Part shown: in pieces, positions 7,863-16,446 of the stretch
How the letters are laid out: the number at the start of each line of letters is the position of its first letter
Position numbering within the stretch: the first letter of the stretch is position 1
Assembly (NCBI GenBank): GCA_903853735.1
Contig: CAINUH010000088.1
Coordinates: forward strand, 1-16,446
Direction: 5' to 3'
DNA: 16,446 bases
Origin: an uncultured Desulfomonile sp.
GTDB lineage: Bacteria; Desulfobacterota; Desulfomonilia; Desulfomonilales; Desulfomonilaceae
The notes under the pieces: generated by a model
The model's database searches: none
Told to the model about the DNA's origin: nothing
Seen by the model: only the letters and a program-made list of their open reading frames with translations
Made by a program: the position numbers and the translations under genes

Positions 7863-8948
7863 CTATCCGTTTTTTTTCGCAAATTCTCTCATCAAATCAA
7901 CCAGGGACCGTACAGCATCTATACTAACGGCATTGTATAGAGACGCTCTGCACCCACCTACCGAGCGGTGCCCCTTCAACCCGCCCATTGCCTCTCCAAG
8001 CGCTTCCGCCACGAACTTTTTCTCCAAAGTCTCGTTCGGCAACCTGAAAGTAACGTTCATCATGGACCTGCTGTCAACATCAGCCGTTCCTGTGTAGAAC
8101 TCACTCTCGTCTATGGCTCCGTATAACAGGTCGGCTTTCTCCTGATTAAGCTTCTCCATCGCCTCCAATCCACCTATGGTATCCTCGAGCCACTTTAACA
8201 CAAGCTGAACCATATAAATAGGCAGGCAGGGCGGTGTGTTATACAGCGAATTTTTTTCCACGTGCGTGGTATAGCGTAACATGGTCGGAATATCATTGGG
8301 GACTCTCTCCAGCATGTCTTCACGTATAACTACGAGAGTAACCCCGGCCGGTCCTAAATTCTTTTGGGCGCCGGCATAGATAAGGCCAAACGGTTTAGGG
8401 TCAAACGGCCGAGAAAGCATGTCCGACGACATGTCCGAAACCAAAGCGACATCCCTTGCATCGGGGAAAGTAGCCCACTGCGTTCCTTTGATCGTATTAT
8501 TAGAGGTAAAATGAAGGTAGGCCGCTCCAGGGGTGACGACGAAATTCTTCGGGATATAGCGGAAGTCCCGGTCTGCGCTGGTAGCAATTACCTTATATGA
8601 TTTCTTTAGTATTTCAACTTCTTTGATGGCTTTCGTCGCCCAAGTCCCTGTGTTGATATAGTCGGCTGATGATCCTGGAGGGATCAAGTTCATGGGTACC
8701 ATTGAAAACTGGGTGCTTGCTCCACCTTGAAGAAACAAAACCTTGAAGTTCTCAGGCAACTTCAGAAGGCGCTGCAAGCGAGCCACTGCATCATTGAGCA
8801 CTCCTTCGAACAGCGGCGACCTATGGCTCACTTCAGCAACAGACATTCCTGAGCCCTTGAAGTCGATGAACTCTGCCTTGGCTTCTTCCAGGACCGCCAG
8901 CGGGAGGGCTGCAGGCCCAGGATTAAAATTGTAGATTCGAGACGCCAT
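7863..8948 (-). CDS. serC: Phosphoserine aminotransferase
   Basis: The product is 361 aa from the ATG at 8948. A strong AGGAGGG lies 8 nt upstream, inside the longer frame that begins at 8966, so the shorter start is preferred; it also gives the family N-terminus SRIYNFNPGPA. SerC is a PLP fold-type I enzyme that converts 3-phosphohydroxypyruvate and glutamate to phosphoserine. It also acts in pyridoxal phosphate synthesis in some bacteria. The PLP lysine is Lys196 in YAGAQKNLGPAG; GGASTQF (75-81), HFTSNNTI and the C-terminal SVGGCRASLYNA are further family marks. It is first of serC-serA, with a candidate promoter at 9003-9031. No serB is in the window. Confidence 0.97.
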   Translation of the reverse strand: MASRIYNFNPGPAALPLAVLEEAKAEFIDFKGSGMSVAEVSHRSPLFEGVLNDAVARLQRLLKLPENFKVLFLQGGASTQFSMVPMNLIPPGSSADYINTGTWATKAIKEVEILKKSYKVIATSADRDFRYIPKNFVVTPGAAYLHFTSNNTIKGTQWATFPDARDVALVSDMSSDMLSRPFDPKPFGLIYAGAQKNLGPAGVTLVVIREDMLERVPNDIPTMLRYTTHVEKNSLYNTPPCLPIYMVQLVLKWLEDTIGGLEAMEKLNQEKADLLYGAIDESEFYTGTADVDSRSMMNVTFRLPNETLEKKFVAEALGEAMGGLKGHRSVGGCRASLYNAVSIDAVRSLVDLMREFAKKNG

Positions 8949-9002
8949 CTCTCCATCCCTCCTCATGACTGATTTCCTGCCATAATTTTGAACAAGTGTC
9001 TT

Positions 9003-9031
9003 AATTTAGCTCAGAAGGCTTCAAATTTCAA
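9003..9031 (-). promoter_or_regulatory. Candidate sigma70 promoter for serC-serA
   Basis: On the minus strand a -35 box TTGAAA (9026-9031, 5/6 match) and a -10 box TAAATT (9003-9008, 4/6 match) are 17 nt apart. The -10 box ends about 54 nt before the serC ATG. The 238-bp gap between the homocysteine genes and serC is otherwise without a credible gene and is the likely site of a separate promoter. Confidence 0.4.
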
Positions 9032-9186
9032 CAGAATTTGCTGAGACCGATCTTCCTCGGCCAAGACTAATCATTTTCGGAATGCAAAAAGGCTGATCAT
9101 CCAAAGACATTGAATTTTATCAGAAATCCTCCAAGGAAGGTCACTGTCTGAAATTGTGAGCACCAAGGGGAGATCTTCTCTTGAGT

Positions 9187-9630
9187 TCAGTGAGAGGTCC
9201 GTCCTTCGGCAAATGGATCGAAAAGCGTTACATCTTTCATGGCTCCAAAAGGGCATACCAGTCCGCACATTCCGCAGGCCACACACTTTTGGGCATCGAA
9301 TGCCACCTTCATTTCAGGGGGCACAAGAATCAGGGCGCCGGTGGGACACAGGCCGGTGCAGGCCCCGCAATGGACACACTTTTCTTCTTCGCGCCATACG
9401 TTATCCGCTAGAGGTTCCACAACGACCTCGTGGTCTTCCAGGAACCTGATCCCCTTGTCTATCAAATCGTCTTCGCCGGTTAACTCCAGGAGAATTCGCC
9501 CCTCGCGGCGCGGCAGTATTTTTGCTTCGAGAATATTGAATACGAGATCAAAGTCCTTAGCAAGCCTGAAAATAACCGGTTTGTACATGATGCTTGACTT
9601 GAATATCAGCAATACGTTTTTGGACGCCAT
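9187..9630 (-). CDS. NIL-domain 4Fe-4S ferredoxin, homocysteine synthesis
   Basis: The product is 147 aa. Residues 1-75 form a NIL domain, a small ferredoxin-like fold also seen in methionine ABC transporter ATPases. Two bacterial-type 4Fe-4S motifs follow: Cys85, 88, 91, 95 (CVHCGACTGLCPTG) and Cys116, 119, 122, 126 (CVACGMCGLVCPFG). Homologues in Methanosarcina acetivorans (MA1822) are needed with the COG1900 protein to make homocysteine from aspartate semialdehyde and sulfide, probably by handling electrons or persulfide sulfur. The ATG at 9630 has GAGGT 7 nt upstream. It starts 4 nt after the end of the UPF0280 gene, so the two are surely co-transcribed. Cytoplasmic: no signal or membrane segment. 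Confidence 0.9.
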   Translation of the reverse strand: MASKNVLLIFKSSIMYKPVIFRLAKDFDLVFNILEAKILPRREGRILLELTGEDDLIDKGIRFLEDHEVVVEPLADNVWREEEKCVHCGACTGLCPTGALILVPPEMKVAFDAQKCVACGMCGLVCPFGAMKDVTLFDPFAEGRTSH

Positions 9631-9634
9631 GTCA

Positions 9635-10441
9635 CTACCTCTCTATTCCTTCTGCAACCTTGGTGTCACCGATGTGCCGGGAATTCGGTGCAGTATCAGC
9701 CCTGTGAACCGGAACCAATTCGATTTCTCCAAGCGCTGCCAATTTGTCCCCCAATACGGCGAGTGCCCCGTCTATACCCGGCACCTTTAGAGCTAATTCC
9801 ACAGCCCTCTTAAGATCCCTGGGTTTATGGATTATGTTTCCCGCAGCAGTCGCGACCGCATCGGCCAACGGCACGTCTTTTGATATGACAACTACGGCGT
9901 CGGCCGTTCCAAACGATAGTGAAGGACCTACCGTCCCTGACGAGGTACATACACCTAAGGGTGTGGGGGTCGATTCTATCCTCACGCCTAGACGACCGCT
10001 GAATGGCGAATCTCCGGCAAAGAGTCCGACTACTGTGGGTTCCAATACTTTCAGAAAAATGTCCCCGCCGTTCTCCACAATCACTTCGGGAGACCTCTCC
10101 AAGAGCGCCTGGCCAACGTATTCAGCCACCGCTCCCGCCACGGCAGCCATTGGTCCAGTACCAGCTTTTTTTGCCGCTCTCACCATGCGAGTCGCCACGG
10201 CTGAATCAAGTGGATCCTCTTCGATAGGAACCAGGCTCGTCAGAAATTCGGGCCTGCGGATAATGGCCTGTTTGATCTTTGCCCTGCACTCACGTATGAG
10301 GCGTTCTGTCTCTGCCTCCAATGATGAATGGGCCTTGACATAGAGGTCCGAGGTTTCGACTGCCACCCTGAACGTCTTGAAACGATCCAACCCATTGAAA
10401 TCCCTATAAACTCTAGGCTCATATACTACGGGGAAAGTCAT
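9635..10441 (-). CDS. UPF0280 (COG2122, ApbE-like) protein, homocysteine synthesis
   Basis: The product is 268 aa of the UPF0280 family, which resembles the ApbE flavin transferase fold. Landmarks are GTGPMAAVAGAVAEYVG (94-110), VENGGDIFL (122-130) and GVCTSSGTVGPSLSFGTAD (163-181). Work on methanogens and Desulfovibrio links this family to homocysteine formation alongside COG1900 and the NIL-ferredoxin; its precise reaction is unsettled. The ATG overlaps the TGA of the upstream COG1900 gene as ATGA. There is no well-placed RBS of its own, so its translation is probably coupled to that gene. The contiguous position between COG1900 and the NIL-ferredoxin gene supports a shared job. Confidence 0.88.
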   Translation of the reverse strand: MTFPVVYEPRVYRDFNGLDRFKTFRVAVETSDLYVKAHSSLEAETERLIRECRAKIKQAIIRRPEFLTSLVPIEEDPLDSAVATRMVRAAKKAGTGPMAAVAGAVAEYVGQALLERSPEVIVENGGDIFLKVLEPTVVGLFAGDSPFSGRLGVRIESTPTPLGVCTSSGTVGPSLSFGTADAVVVISKDVPLADAVATAAGNIIHKPRDLKRAVELALKVPGIDGALAVLGDKLAALGEIELVPVHRADTAPNSRHIGDTKVAEGIER

Positions 10442-11634
10442 CCCTGATTTTGGAAACCTTCAAAAGGAACAGTCGGCAATGTGTCCTGGGGTTCACCAAT
10501 CAGGAACTGTCCTGATTCGATCCATTCTTTGAGAATCCTTGCTATCTCTAAAGCTGCCGAGTAACTGGAAAGCGGCGAAGTTGAAACTTGCCTTCCTTCT
10601 ACGGTGATCTCTCCTGTCTTGAGTTGGCCGCAGGTAACATGGGTAATGGGCTGACCGCCGGATTCAGGATAGTCTTTCCCATAATCTACGACCGGCACGA
10701 GAATTTCATCATCCGAAACGGCAGTAAACCTGGCCATGTGTTCGTCGAGTATGGGAATAGGGACTCCCACCCCAACATTTAACGAACAACCGTAACCAGT
10801 CAAAGAGGCCCCTCTCAAAAAGCGAGAGGACATGCCCTTTAAATCTCCCCTCACTGCTATGGTCCCTGCTCCTCCCATTACTACGCCGTTTTCCGATCTC
10901 TGCACCCTCGGATTATGCTGCGTCCCTGCCCCGATGACGTATCCAATACCTCCACCCAGAAAGATGCGGGTTCCTATCCCTATCGTGCGGTAAAAAGGGT
11001 CGTTAAGCAATGGACTCAGTTGACCGGCAGTCGAGTAGTTCGCATTCATGCCATCAGGTCTGAGAATTCCCATGTACGTGTAAATAGTTTTCTTGGACAG
11101 ATTCACAGCACAGTTGTAATTCTGATAACAGTTTCTCGGGCTAAGCAAGAACGCGTCCACGAAATCCTTGAGTATCATATTGGATTCGTGCCTGCGCTTG
11201 GGATAACAATCCGTTCCGTAAGACGATGCCTCAAGATAAATTTCTCGCCCCGAGACGAGATCTTCTATCACGTGTCCGCCTCCGTAACGAAAGCGACCTG
11301 GAAAAACCTTATTGAGAGGGTCGTCTTCCTTGGCCTGAGCGGCCCCTATATAGCAATCCACCGCTGCCACACCCGCGTAGGCCTCAACGCCATTCAGGTA
11401 AACCTTGTTCGCCTTTATTCTAGGTTTTGTATGCCCGAAATTCAGGAACGCACCGGAAGAGCACATTATACCGAATGTTCCGGTTGTGACCACATCCACC
11501 TTTCGAGCGGCTTCAACCGGACCGTACTCTCCGGTTATACCTACCATCTCATCTGCCGTCGCTACGACCGCTTTGCCTTCCCTGATCTTCCGGTTTATCT
11601 CGGCAAATGTTTTGCGAACCTTAGGCTCAGACAT
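10438..11634 (-). CDS. COG1900/DUF39 homocysteine synthesis protein (aspartate semialdehyde sulfurtransferase type)
   Basis: The product is 398 aa. The family (MA1821 in Methanosarcina acetivorans) is required for direct sulfuration of aspartate semialdehyde to homocysteine, bypassing acylhomoserine routes; a cysteine persulfide mechanism has been proposed. Visible family features are FGIMCSSGAFLNFGH with Cys58, DCYIGAAQ with Cys94, SYGTDCYPKRR with Cys143, and a glycine-rich stretch GGGIGYVIGAGTQHNP. Cys58 and Cys143 are the best candidates for the conserved catalytic thiols. The C-terminal CBS pair found in some archaeal members is absent. ATG with GGAGG 6 nt upstream. It follows eno by 79 bp, a gap holding a 6-bp hairpin (11663-11679), and heads the tight homocysteine run. 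Confidence 0.9.
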   Translation of the reverse strand: MSEPKVRKTFAEINRKIREGKAVVATADEMVGITGEYGPVEAARKVDVVTTGTFGIMCSSGAFLNFGHTKPRIKANKVYLNGVEAYAGVAAVDCYIGAAQAKEDDPLNKVFPGRFRYGGGHVIEDLVSGREIYLEASSYGTDCYPKRRHESNMILKDFVDAFLLSPRNCYQNYNCAVNLSKKTIYTYMGILRPDGMNANYSTAGQLSPLLNDPFYRTIGIGTRIFLGGGIGYVIGAGTQHNPRVQRSENGVVMGGAGTIAVRGDLKGMSSRFLRGASLTGYGCSLNVGVGVPIPILDEHMARFTAVSDDEILVPVVDYGKDYPESGGQPITHVTCGQLKTGEITVEGRQVSTSPLSSYSAALEIARILKEWIESGQFLIGEPQDTLPTVPFEGFQNQG

Positions 11635-11662
11635 CAGGAACCTCCGAGGGTGTTGCTACGTC

Positions 11663-11679
11663 GGTGAATCCACTTCACC
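11663..11679. other. Small inverted repeat in eno-COG1900 gap
   Basis: GGTGAA (11663-11668) and TTCACC (11674-11679) form a perfect 6-bp stem with a 5-nt loop, about 30 nt before the COG1900 RBS. No U-run follows in the minus-strand RNA. It could be an operator or a weak processing hairpin; function unknown. Confidence 0.3.
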
Positions 11680-11713
11680 TATACGGATAATACTTTTCTC
11701 AACGGGCTGTCAT

Positions 11714-12994
<1,281 letters not shown>

Positions 12995-13164
12995 TCACCT
13001 CCTCTTCATTCTGCAATCACTTTTTCTTATATCAACCAACCCTGAAAAAATCTGTTCCTTGATTCAGACAGGAACGGATGTGATGATTCAGTGTATCAAG
13101 ACACGTGATCACTCTCACATCAACATAGCACAATTCTTGACTTCCTGTTCGCTGATTTTACAGG

Positions 13165-13193
13165 TTGAATTCGGCTTTGTTAAAGCTAATAAT
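13165..13193 (+). promoter_or_regulatory. Candidate sigma70 promoter for galE
   Basis: TTGAAT (13165-13170, 4/6) and AATAAT (13188-13193, 5/6) are separated by 17 nt. Transcription would begin near 13200 and leave a leader of about 150 nt before the galE ATG. Confidence 0.35.
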
Positions 13194-13271
13194 TTGCGCC
13201 TCGGTGCTTTTGGGTGCTACTATTGCCGTCTGTATCTCAGAGCCGTTTCCGGTTGGTTGCGATGAATTGTT

Positions 13272-13297
13272 GGTCTCGAAACATTTGCCGCGAGACC
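13272..13297 (+). other. Stem-loop in galE 5' leader
   Basis: GGTCTCG (13272-13278) and CGAGACC (13291-13297) form a perfect 7-bp stem with a 12-nt loop, 56 nt before the galE start. No U-run follows. It may influence leader stability or be a protein site; nothing more can be said. Confidence 0.35.
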
Positions 13298-13353
13298 TTG
13301 ATTATGCTCCGACCTGCTGGAAACTACATCTTAGTATTCGGAGAAGCAGGAAC

Positions 13354-14346
13354 ATGAACCACAATAGAATTCTCGTAGTCGGAGGAGCCGGTTATGTAGG
13401 GTCGCATTTTGCCTTGTGTGCGCATAATACTGGATTCCATGTCACCGTCATGGACAATTTGTCAAAGGGTCACCGCGCAGCTTTGAGATGTACGGAGTTT
13501 TACCAAGGAGACCTTGCCGACAGTGATTCGTTCCGGGAACACCTTTCTCGCAATAGTTACGATGGCATTTTTCATTTCGCCGCAAGTTGCCTTGTTGGAG
13601 AATCCGTATCGGATCCAGCCCAGTATTATCAGAATAATGTGATAGCAGCTTTCAACATGTTGGAGGCCATGAGATTCACCGGTCACAGGAACGTGGTTTT
13701 CTCCTCCACCTGCGCAGTGTACGGTGTACCGCAAAGACTTCCACTCAGAGAAGATCACCCCAAAAATCCTATCTCACCCTATGGACGAACCAAGCTTATA
13801 ATCGAGTGGATGCTGGAAGACTATCACCAGGCGTACGGGATCAGATCCGCCTGCCTCAGATACTTTAATGCGGCCGGCTGTGAGCCGGATTATTGGCTGG
13901 GGGAGGATCACCGTCCTGAGACGCACCTCATCCCCAATGTGGTCCGCTATGCGCTCGGATTAGACAAGGACTTTGTTATATATGGAGGCGATTATCCCAC
14001 ATCGGATGGCACCTGTATAAGGGATTACATACACGTCACCGACCTGGCGAAAGCCCATTTGAAAGCGCTTGCACTACTGGACAATGTGCCTCTGCTGAAG
14101 CTCAACTTGGGTACTGGCGCCGGGTTTAGCAACCTTCAGGTAGTTCAGGCTGTCAGTAGGGTTTCCGGAATTGATCTAAAGGCCGTGTTCGGCCCCAGAA
14201 GACCCGGCGATCCACCCGAACTTGTGGCAGATTCAACCGAGGCGTCCAGGTTACTTGACTGGAGTCCTTCCAGGTCCAATTTGGATGCAATTGTTTCGGA
14301 AGTTCTCCGCTGGGTTTCCGAACACCCCCAGGGATATCCTGAATGA
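13354..14346 (+). CDS. galE: UDP-glucose 4-epimerase-type sugar nucleotide epimerase
   Basis: The product is 330 aa from the ATG at 13354, with AGCAGGA just upstream. GalE interconverts UDP-glucose and UDP-galactose with tightly bound NAD+, feeding polysaccharide and lipopolysaccharide synthesis. Landmarks are the Rossmann loop VVGGAGYVGSH (8-18), MDNLSKGHRAAL, HFAASCLVGESVSDP, FSSTCAVYG (catalytic Ser/Thr near 118-119), Tyr143 and Lys147 in PYGRTK, and LRYFNAAG. Length and motifs match GalE well, although related C4-epimerases cannot be excluded. The reading frame is open another 63 codons upstream, but the Rossmann fold starts exactly at this Met. Its stop overlaps the ATG of a 27-codon ORF, and a CoA synthetase gene follows. 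Confidence 0.93.
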   Translation: MNHNRILVVGGAGYVGSHFALCAHNTGFHVTVMDNLSKGHRAALRCTEFYQGDLADSDSFREHLSRNSYDGIFHFAASCLVGESVSDPAQYYQNNVIAAFNMLEAMRFTGHRNVVFSSTCAVYGVPQRLPLREDHPKNPISPYGRTKLIIEWMLEDYHQAYGIRSACLRYFNAAGCEPDYWLGEDHRPETHLIPNVVRYALGLDKDFVIYGGDYPTSDGTCIRDYIHVTDLAKAHLKALALLDNVPLLKLNLGTGAGFSNLQVVQAVSRVSGIDLKAVFGPRRPGDPPELVADSTEASRLLDWSPSRSNLDAIVSEVLRWVSEHPQGYPE

Positions 14347-14426
14347 GAATTGTCGGTTGGCTATTCGTGGGCGGCGTCTTGAAATCCTGGTTATTTATTC
14401 GACCTGCAAGAAAGAGGAAGCTGTGA
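14343..14426 (+). CDS. Possible 27-aa coupling or leader peptide
   Basis: A short frame starts with an ATG that overlaps the galE TGA (ATGA, 14343-14346). It ends with a TGA that overlaps the GTG start of the next gene (GTGA, 14423-14426). AGGGA lies about 9 nt before its ATG. The peptide has a hydrophobic middle (VGWLFVGGVLKSWLFI) and a basic tail (RPARKRKL), like a tiny membrane peptide. The exact double overlap could let ribosomes pass from galE to the synthetase gene. It could also be chance, since the gap is only 76 nt; no homologue is recognised. Confidence 0.35.
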   Translation: MRIVGWLFVGGVLKSWLFIRPARKRKL

Positions 14427-16446
14427 AAGACCTTTTTTATCCGTCCTCCGTAGTGGTTATCGGCGTTTCCACGTTGCCGTCCAATCTGGGGAAGGAGATT
14501 GCCAGGAATCTTTTCGAATTCAGTTATACTGGTGTCATTCACCTGGTTGGGCGTGACGGTGGAATACTATTTGGACGAAAAATTCACCAATCCTTGGATG
14601 AAATCAATGAACCCGTGGATTTGGCAATCATTCTGACTCCGGCCGGAACCGTTCCAGGCATTCTTGAACAGTGTGGCCGCAAAGGTATTAAGAGAGCCAT
14701 AATCGAGAGTGGTGGTTTTGGAGAATTTGACGAACAGGGGCGAAATCTGGGCGATGAACTCAATCGAATAGCCTCAAAATATAATATCCGTTTTATCGGC
14801 CCTAATTGCATCGGAATCATGAACGCCGCGAATGGATTGACGACACCGTTCACAAGACTCAAAACCGTCTTTCGTCGCGGCGGTGTGGGTATCGTCGCCC
14901 AGAGCGGTGGCGTTGCTCTCAGCTTCCTGAACATGTTCGACAGTGAACAACTGGGCTTCAGTAAGTTTGCATCAATCGGCAACAAGCTTAACGTGGACGA
15001 AAACGACTTGCTCGAATACTACGTGGATGACCAGGAGACCAAAGTGGTCTGCCTCTATGTTGAATCCATCAACGACGGCCGGAGATTCACCTCAATAGGC
15101 CGGCGATCCCCCAAACCCATTGTGATTCACAAAGCAAACATCGGTTCGTTCAGCAGCGTCATCGCCCAATCTCACACAGCGGCTCTTGCAAACGACGATC
15201 AGGTTGTGGATGCGGCGCTTCATCAAGCAGGCATGGTTCGATTCAGAGATATGCAAACCTATCTTGACTTTGTGAAGATACTACAGTTGCCGCTGATGCG
15301 CGGCAGAAATCTAGCCATAGTCTCTCGTTCCGGAGGACACGCTGTAATAGGAGCCGACGCAGCCTACGCTTACGGTTTTCAGCTTCCCCCCTTCGGCAAA
15401 GATTTCCTCTCTGAAATTCGCAAACACCTCAGAGCAGATGTTGTGAAGCTCGCCAATCCACTGGACTTGGGCGACCTGTTCGACTTCGATGTTTACGTTA
15501 GAATAATCAGGCATACCCTCAAGGAAGACAACGTGGACGGCGTGCTGCTCTTGCACACCTATTTCGCCGCTATTGAAGGCGAATCGTCTCGTCGGCTGCT
15601 CCAATCCGCGGCCTTGATGTCAAAGGAGTACGACAAGCCGGTTGCTCTTTGCGTCTCAACCGAACAATTTGAAATTTCTCGCCTGCACAAAGAATTCGAC
15701 TTCCCCATATTTATGAGTCCGGAAAGAGCGGTTCGCGCTCTGGACGCGGCTATCAAGTATCAACACCGTAGGTCTTTTATAGAACGTAACAGTGAAATTA
15801 CGGAACCTGAACCGGCTCCCAACTATAAGTCGGTGGCGGGGCTAATTGCCGGATGTACCAGAGAGAAGCGCTCACCAATGCTTCACGAGGCCCTTGAGAT
15901 GATTTCCATGGCCGGGCTGGTGGTCCCTGATTTCCGGGTTATCATGAATCCTTCGGATGTGGAATTCGCTTTAGGGGACATGGTCGGTCCTTACGCCATT
16001 AAGATTATTGCTTCAGGAGTTTCCCACAAATCAGACTTGGGGGGAGTAATCCTGGGATTGCCCGATGCGGCGGCGGTTCGTCAGGCATCACTGGAAATGA
16101 TTGAACGTTTCCGTGCGCAAAGCGAAACCCATTTTTCAGGTGTCCTGGTGCAGAAGATGGCTTATCGATCGATGGAATCTTGTGAGTTGATCATCGGAGG
16201 AAAGACAGACCCCCAATTTGGTCCGGTGGTTCTGTTGGGACACGGTGGGGTATTTGTGGAAATTCTGGCTGGGACCGTCTTGCGAATGGCCCCTCTGTCC
16301 ATGGGCGAAATCGCGGAAATGATCGACGAGCTACCGGGATCGGAGATTCTCGCAGGAATACGAGGGAGATCCCCGATTAATCGAGACTCTCTGATGGATG
16401 CCATCTCACGAGTCGCTCACATTATGGTCCACTTCCCTCAGATAAA
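14423..16446 (+). CDS. NDP-forming acyl-CoA synthetase, alpha-beta fusion (partial)
   Basis: The frame runs 674 codons from GTG 14423 to the window edge without a stop. The GTG has GAGG 5 nt upstream. The family converts acyl-CoA, ADP and phosphate to acid, CoA and ATP, giving substrate-level ATP in fermenters and archaea, or works in reverse. Domains in order: a CoA-binding Rossmann domain (1-~130, VVVIGVSTLPSNLGKEI, FIGPNCIGI), succinyl-CoA-ligase-like domains (~140-450, VAQSGGVALS), with the phosphorylated His251 in AQSHTAALAN, then an ATP-grasp domain from ~475 (KIIASGVSHKSDLGGV near 528-543, GGKTDPQFGPVVLLG). The C-terminus lies beyond the window. The family's common SHTGALAG reads SHTAALAN. 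Substrate (acetate, aryl or other acid) cannot be told. Possible co-transcription with galE through the small ORF. Confidence 0.92.
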   Translation, partial: MKDLFYPSSVVVIGVSTLPSNLGKEIARNLFEFSYTGVIHLVGRDGGILFGRKIHQSLDEINEPVDLAIILTPAGTVPGILEQCGRKGIKRAIIESGGFGEFDEQGRNLGDELNRIASKYNIRFIGPNCIGIMNAANGLTTPFTRLKTVFRRGGVGIVAQSGGVALSFLNMFDSEQLGFSKFASIGNKLNVDENDLLEYYVDDQETKVVCLYVESINDGRRFTSIGRRSPKPIVIHKANIGSFSSVIAQSHTAALANDDQVVDAALHQAGMVRFRDMQTYLDFVKILQLPLMRGRNLAIVSRSGGHAVIGADAAYAYGFQLPPFGKDFLSEIRKHLRADVVKLANPLDLGDLFDFDVYVRIIRHTLKEDNVDGVLLLHTYFAAIEGESSRRLLQSAALMSKEYDKPVALCVSTEQFEISRLHKEFDFPIFMSPERAVRALDAAIKYQHRRSFIERNSEITEPEPAPNYKSVAGLIAGCTREKRSPMLHEALEMISMAGLVVPDFRVIMNPSDVEFALGDMVGPYAIKIIASGVSHKSDLGGVILGLPDAAAVRQASLEMIERFRAQSETHFSGVLVQKMAYRSMESCELIIGGKTDPQFGPVVLLGHGGVFVEILAGTVLRMAPLSMGEIAEMIDELPGSEILAGIRGRSPINRDSLMDAISRVAHIMVHFPQI

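Noticed and set aside
8949..8966. Longer serC start at 8966
   Set aside because: The AGGAGGG that serves the ATG at 8948 would be coding; family alignment starts at the shorter form.
9239..9790. Plus-strand ORF opposite the NIL-ferredoxin gene
   Set aside because: Antisense shadow; the opposite strand encodes two perfect 4Fe-4S motifs.
9744..10343. Plus-strand 199-aa ORF opposite the UPF0280 gene
   Set aside because: Antisense shadow of a gene with clear family motifs.
10915..11667. Plus-strand 250-aa ORF opposite COG1900
   Set aside because: No RBS or family likeness; the minus-strand frame is clearly the real gene.
13105..13112. GTGATCAC palindrome as a regulator site
   Set aside because: An 8-bp palindrome is too short and common to support an operator without conservation data.
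13165..13353. 63-codon in-frame upstream extension of galE with a signal-like hydrophobic stretch
   Set aside because: GalE is cytoplasmic and its Rossmann fold begins at the Met at 13354; the extension would start with a TTG that is also the likely -35 box.

Overview
The window carries about 13 protein genes, most on the minus strand, with housekeeping and amino-acid genes typical of an anaerobic, sulfide-using bacterium. The three-gene homocysteine module (COG1900/DUF39, UPF0280, NIL-ferredoxin), an ADP-forming acyl-CoA synthetase and the general protein flavour fit a Desulfobacterota (former Deltaproteobacteria) lineage, perhaps syntrophic or sulfate-reducing. This is an inference from gene content; no rRNA or other marker is present. 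I see no tRNA, rRNA, CRISPR array, insertion sequence or phage gene.

Left part (1-3712): the 3' end of an smc-type ATPase gene on the plus strand converges on a minus-strand run of three genes. In transcription order these are a fused FabI-like reductase/FabZ-like dehydratase, a DHH/DHHA1 phosphoesterase (NrnA-like), and an exported methionine sulfoxide reductase whose MsrA half is largely deleted. A good sigma70-type promoter lies just upstream of the fusion gene.

Middle (3713-8948): a divergent 356-bp gap leads to a PyrE-type phosphoribosyltransferase on the plus strand, which converges with purA (TTG start) on the minus strand. purA lies downstream of serA and serC, so the minus-strand order is serC-serA-purA, giving serine and AMP synthesis. 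SerA carries a Lys where the family's catalytic Glu is expected.

Right-middle (9187-12991): minus-strand eno, then COG1900, UPF0280 and NIL-ferredoxin. The last three are tightly packed (4-nt ATGA overlap, then a 4-nt gap) and form the complete set known to make homocysteine from aspartate semialdehyde and sulfide. Enolase, SerC and SerA connect glycolytic phosphoglycerate to serine, so this stretch joins central carbon to sulfur amino-acid synthesis.

Right end (12992-16446): a 362-bp divergent gap with a candidate promoter and leader hairpin, then plus-strand galE, a possible 27-codon coupling ORF, and a large NDP-forming acyl-CoA synthetase (alpha and beta domains fused) that runs off the window edge.

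The main oddities are the reductase/dehydratase fusion, the MsrA remnant on MsrB, the SerA Glu-to-Lys change, the altered PRPP loop in PyrE, the compact homocysteine operon, and the stop/start-coupled mini-ORF between galE and the synthetase gene.
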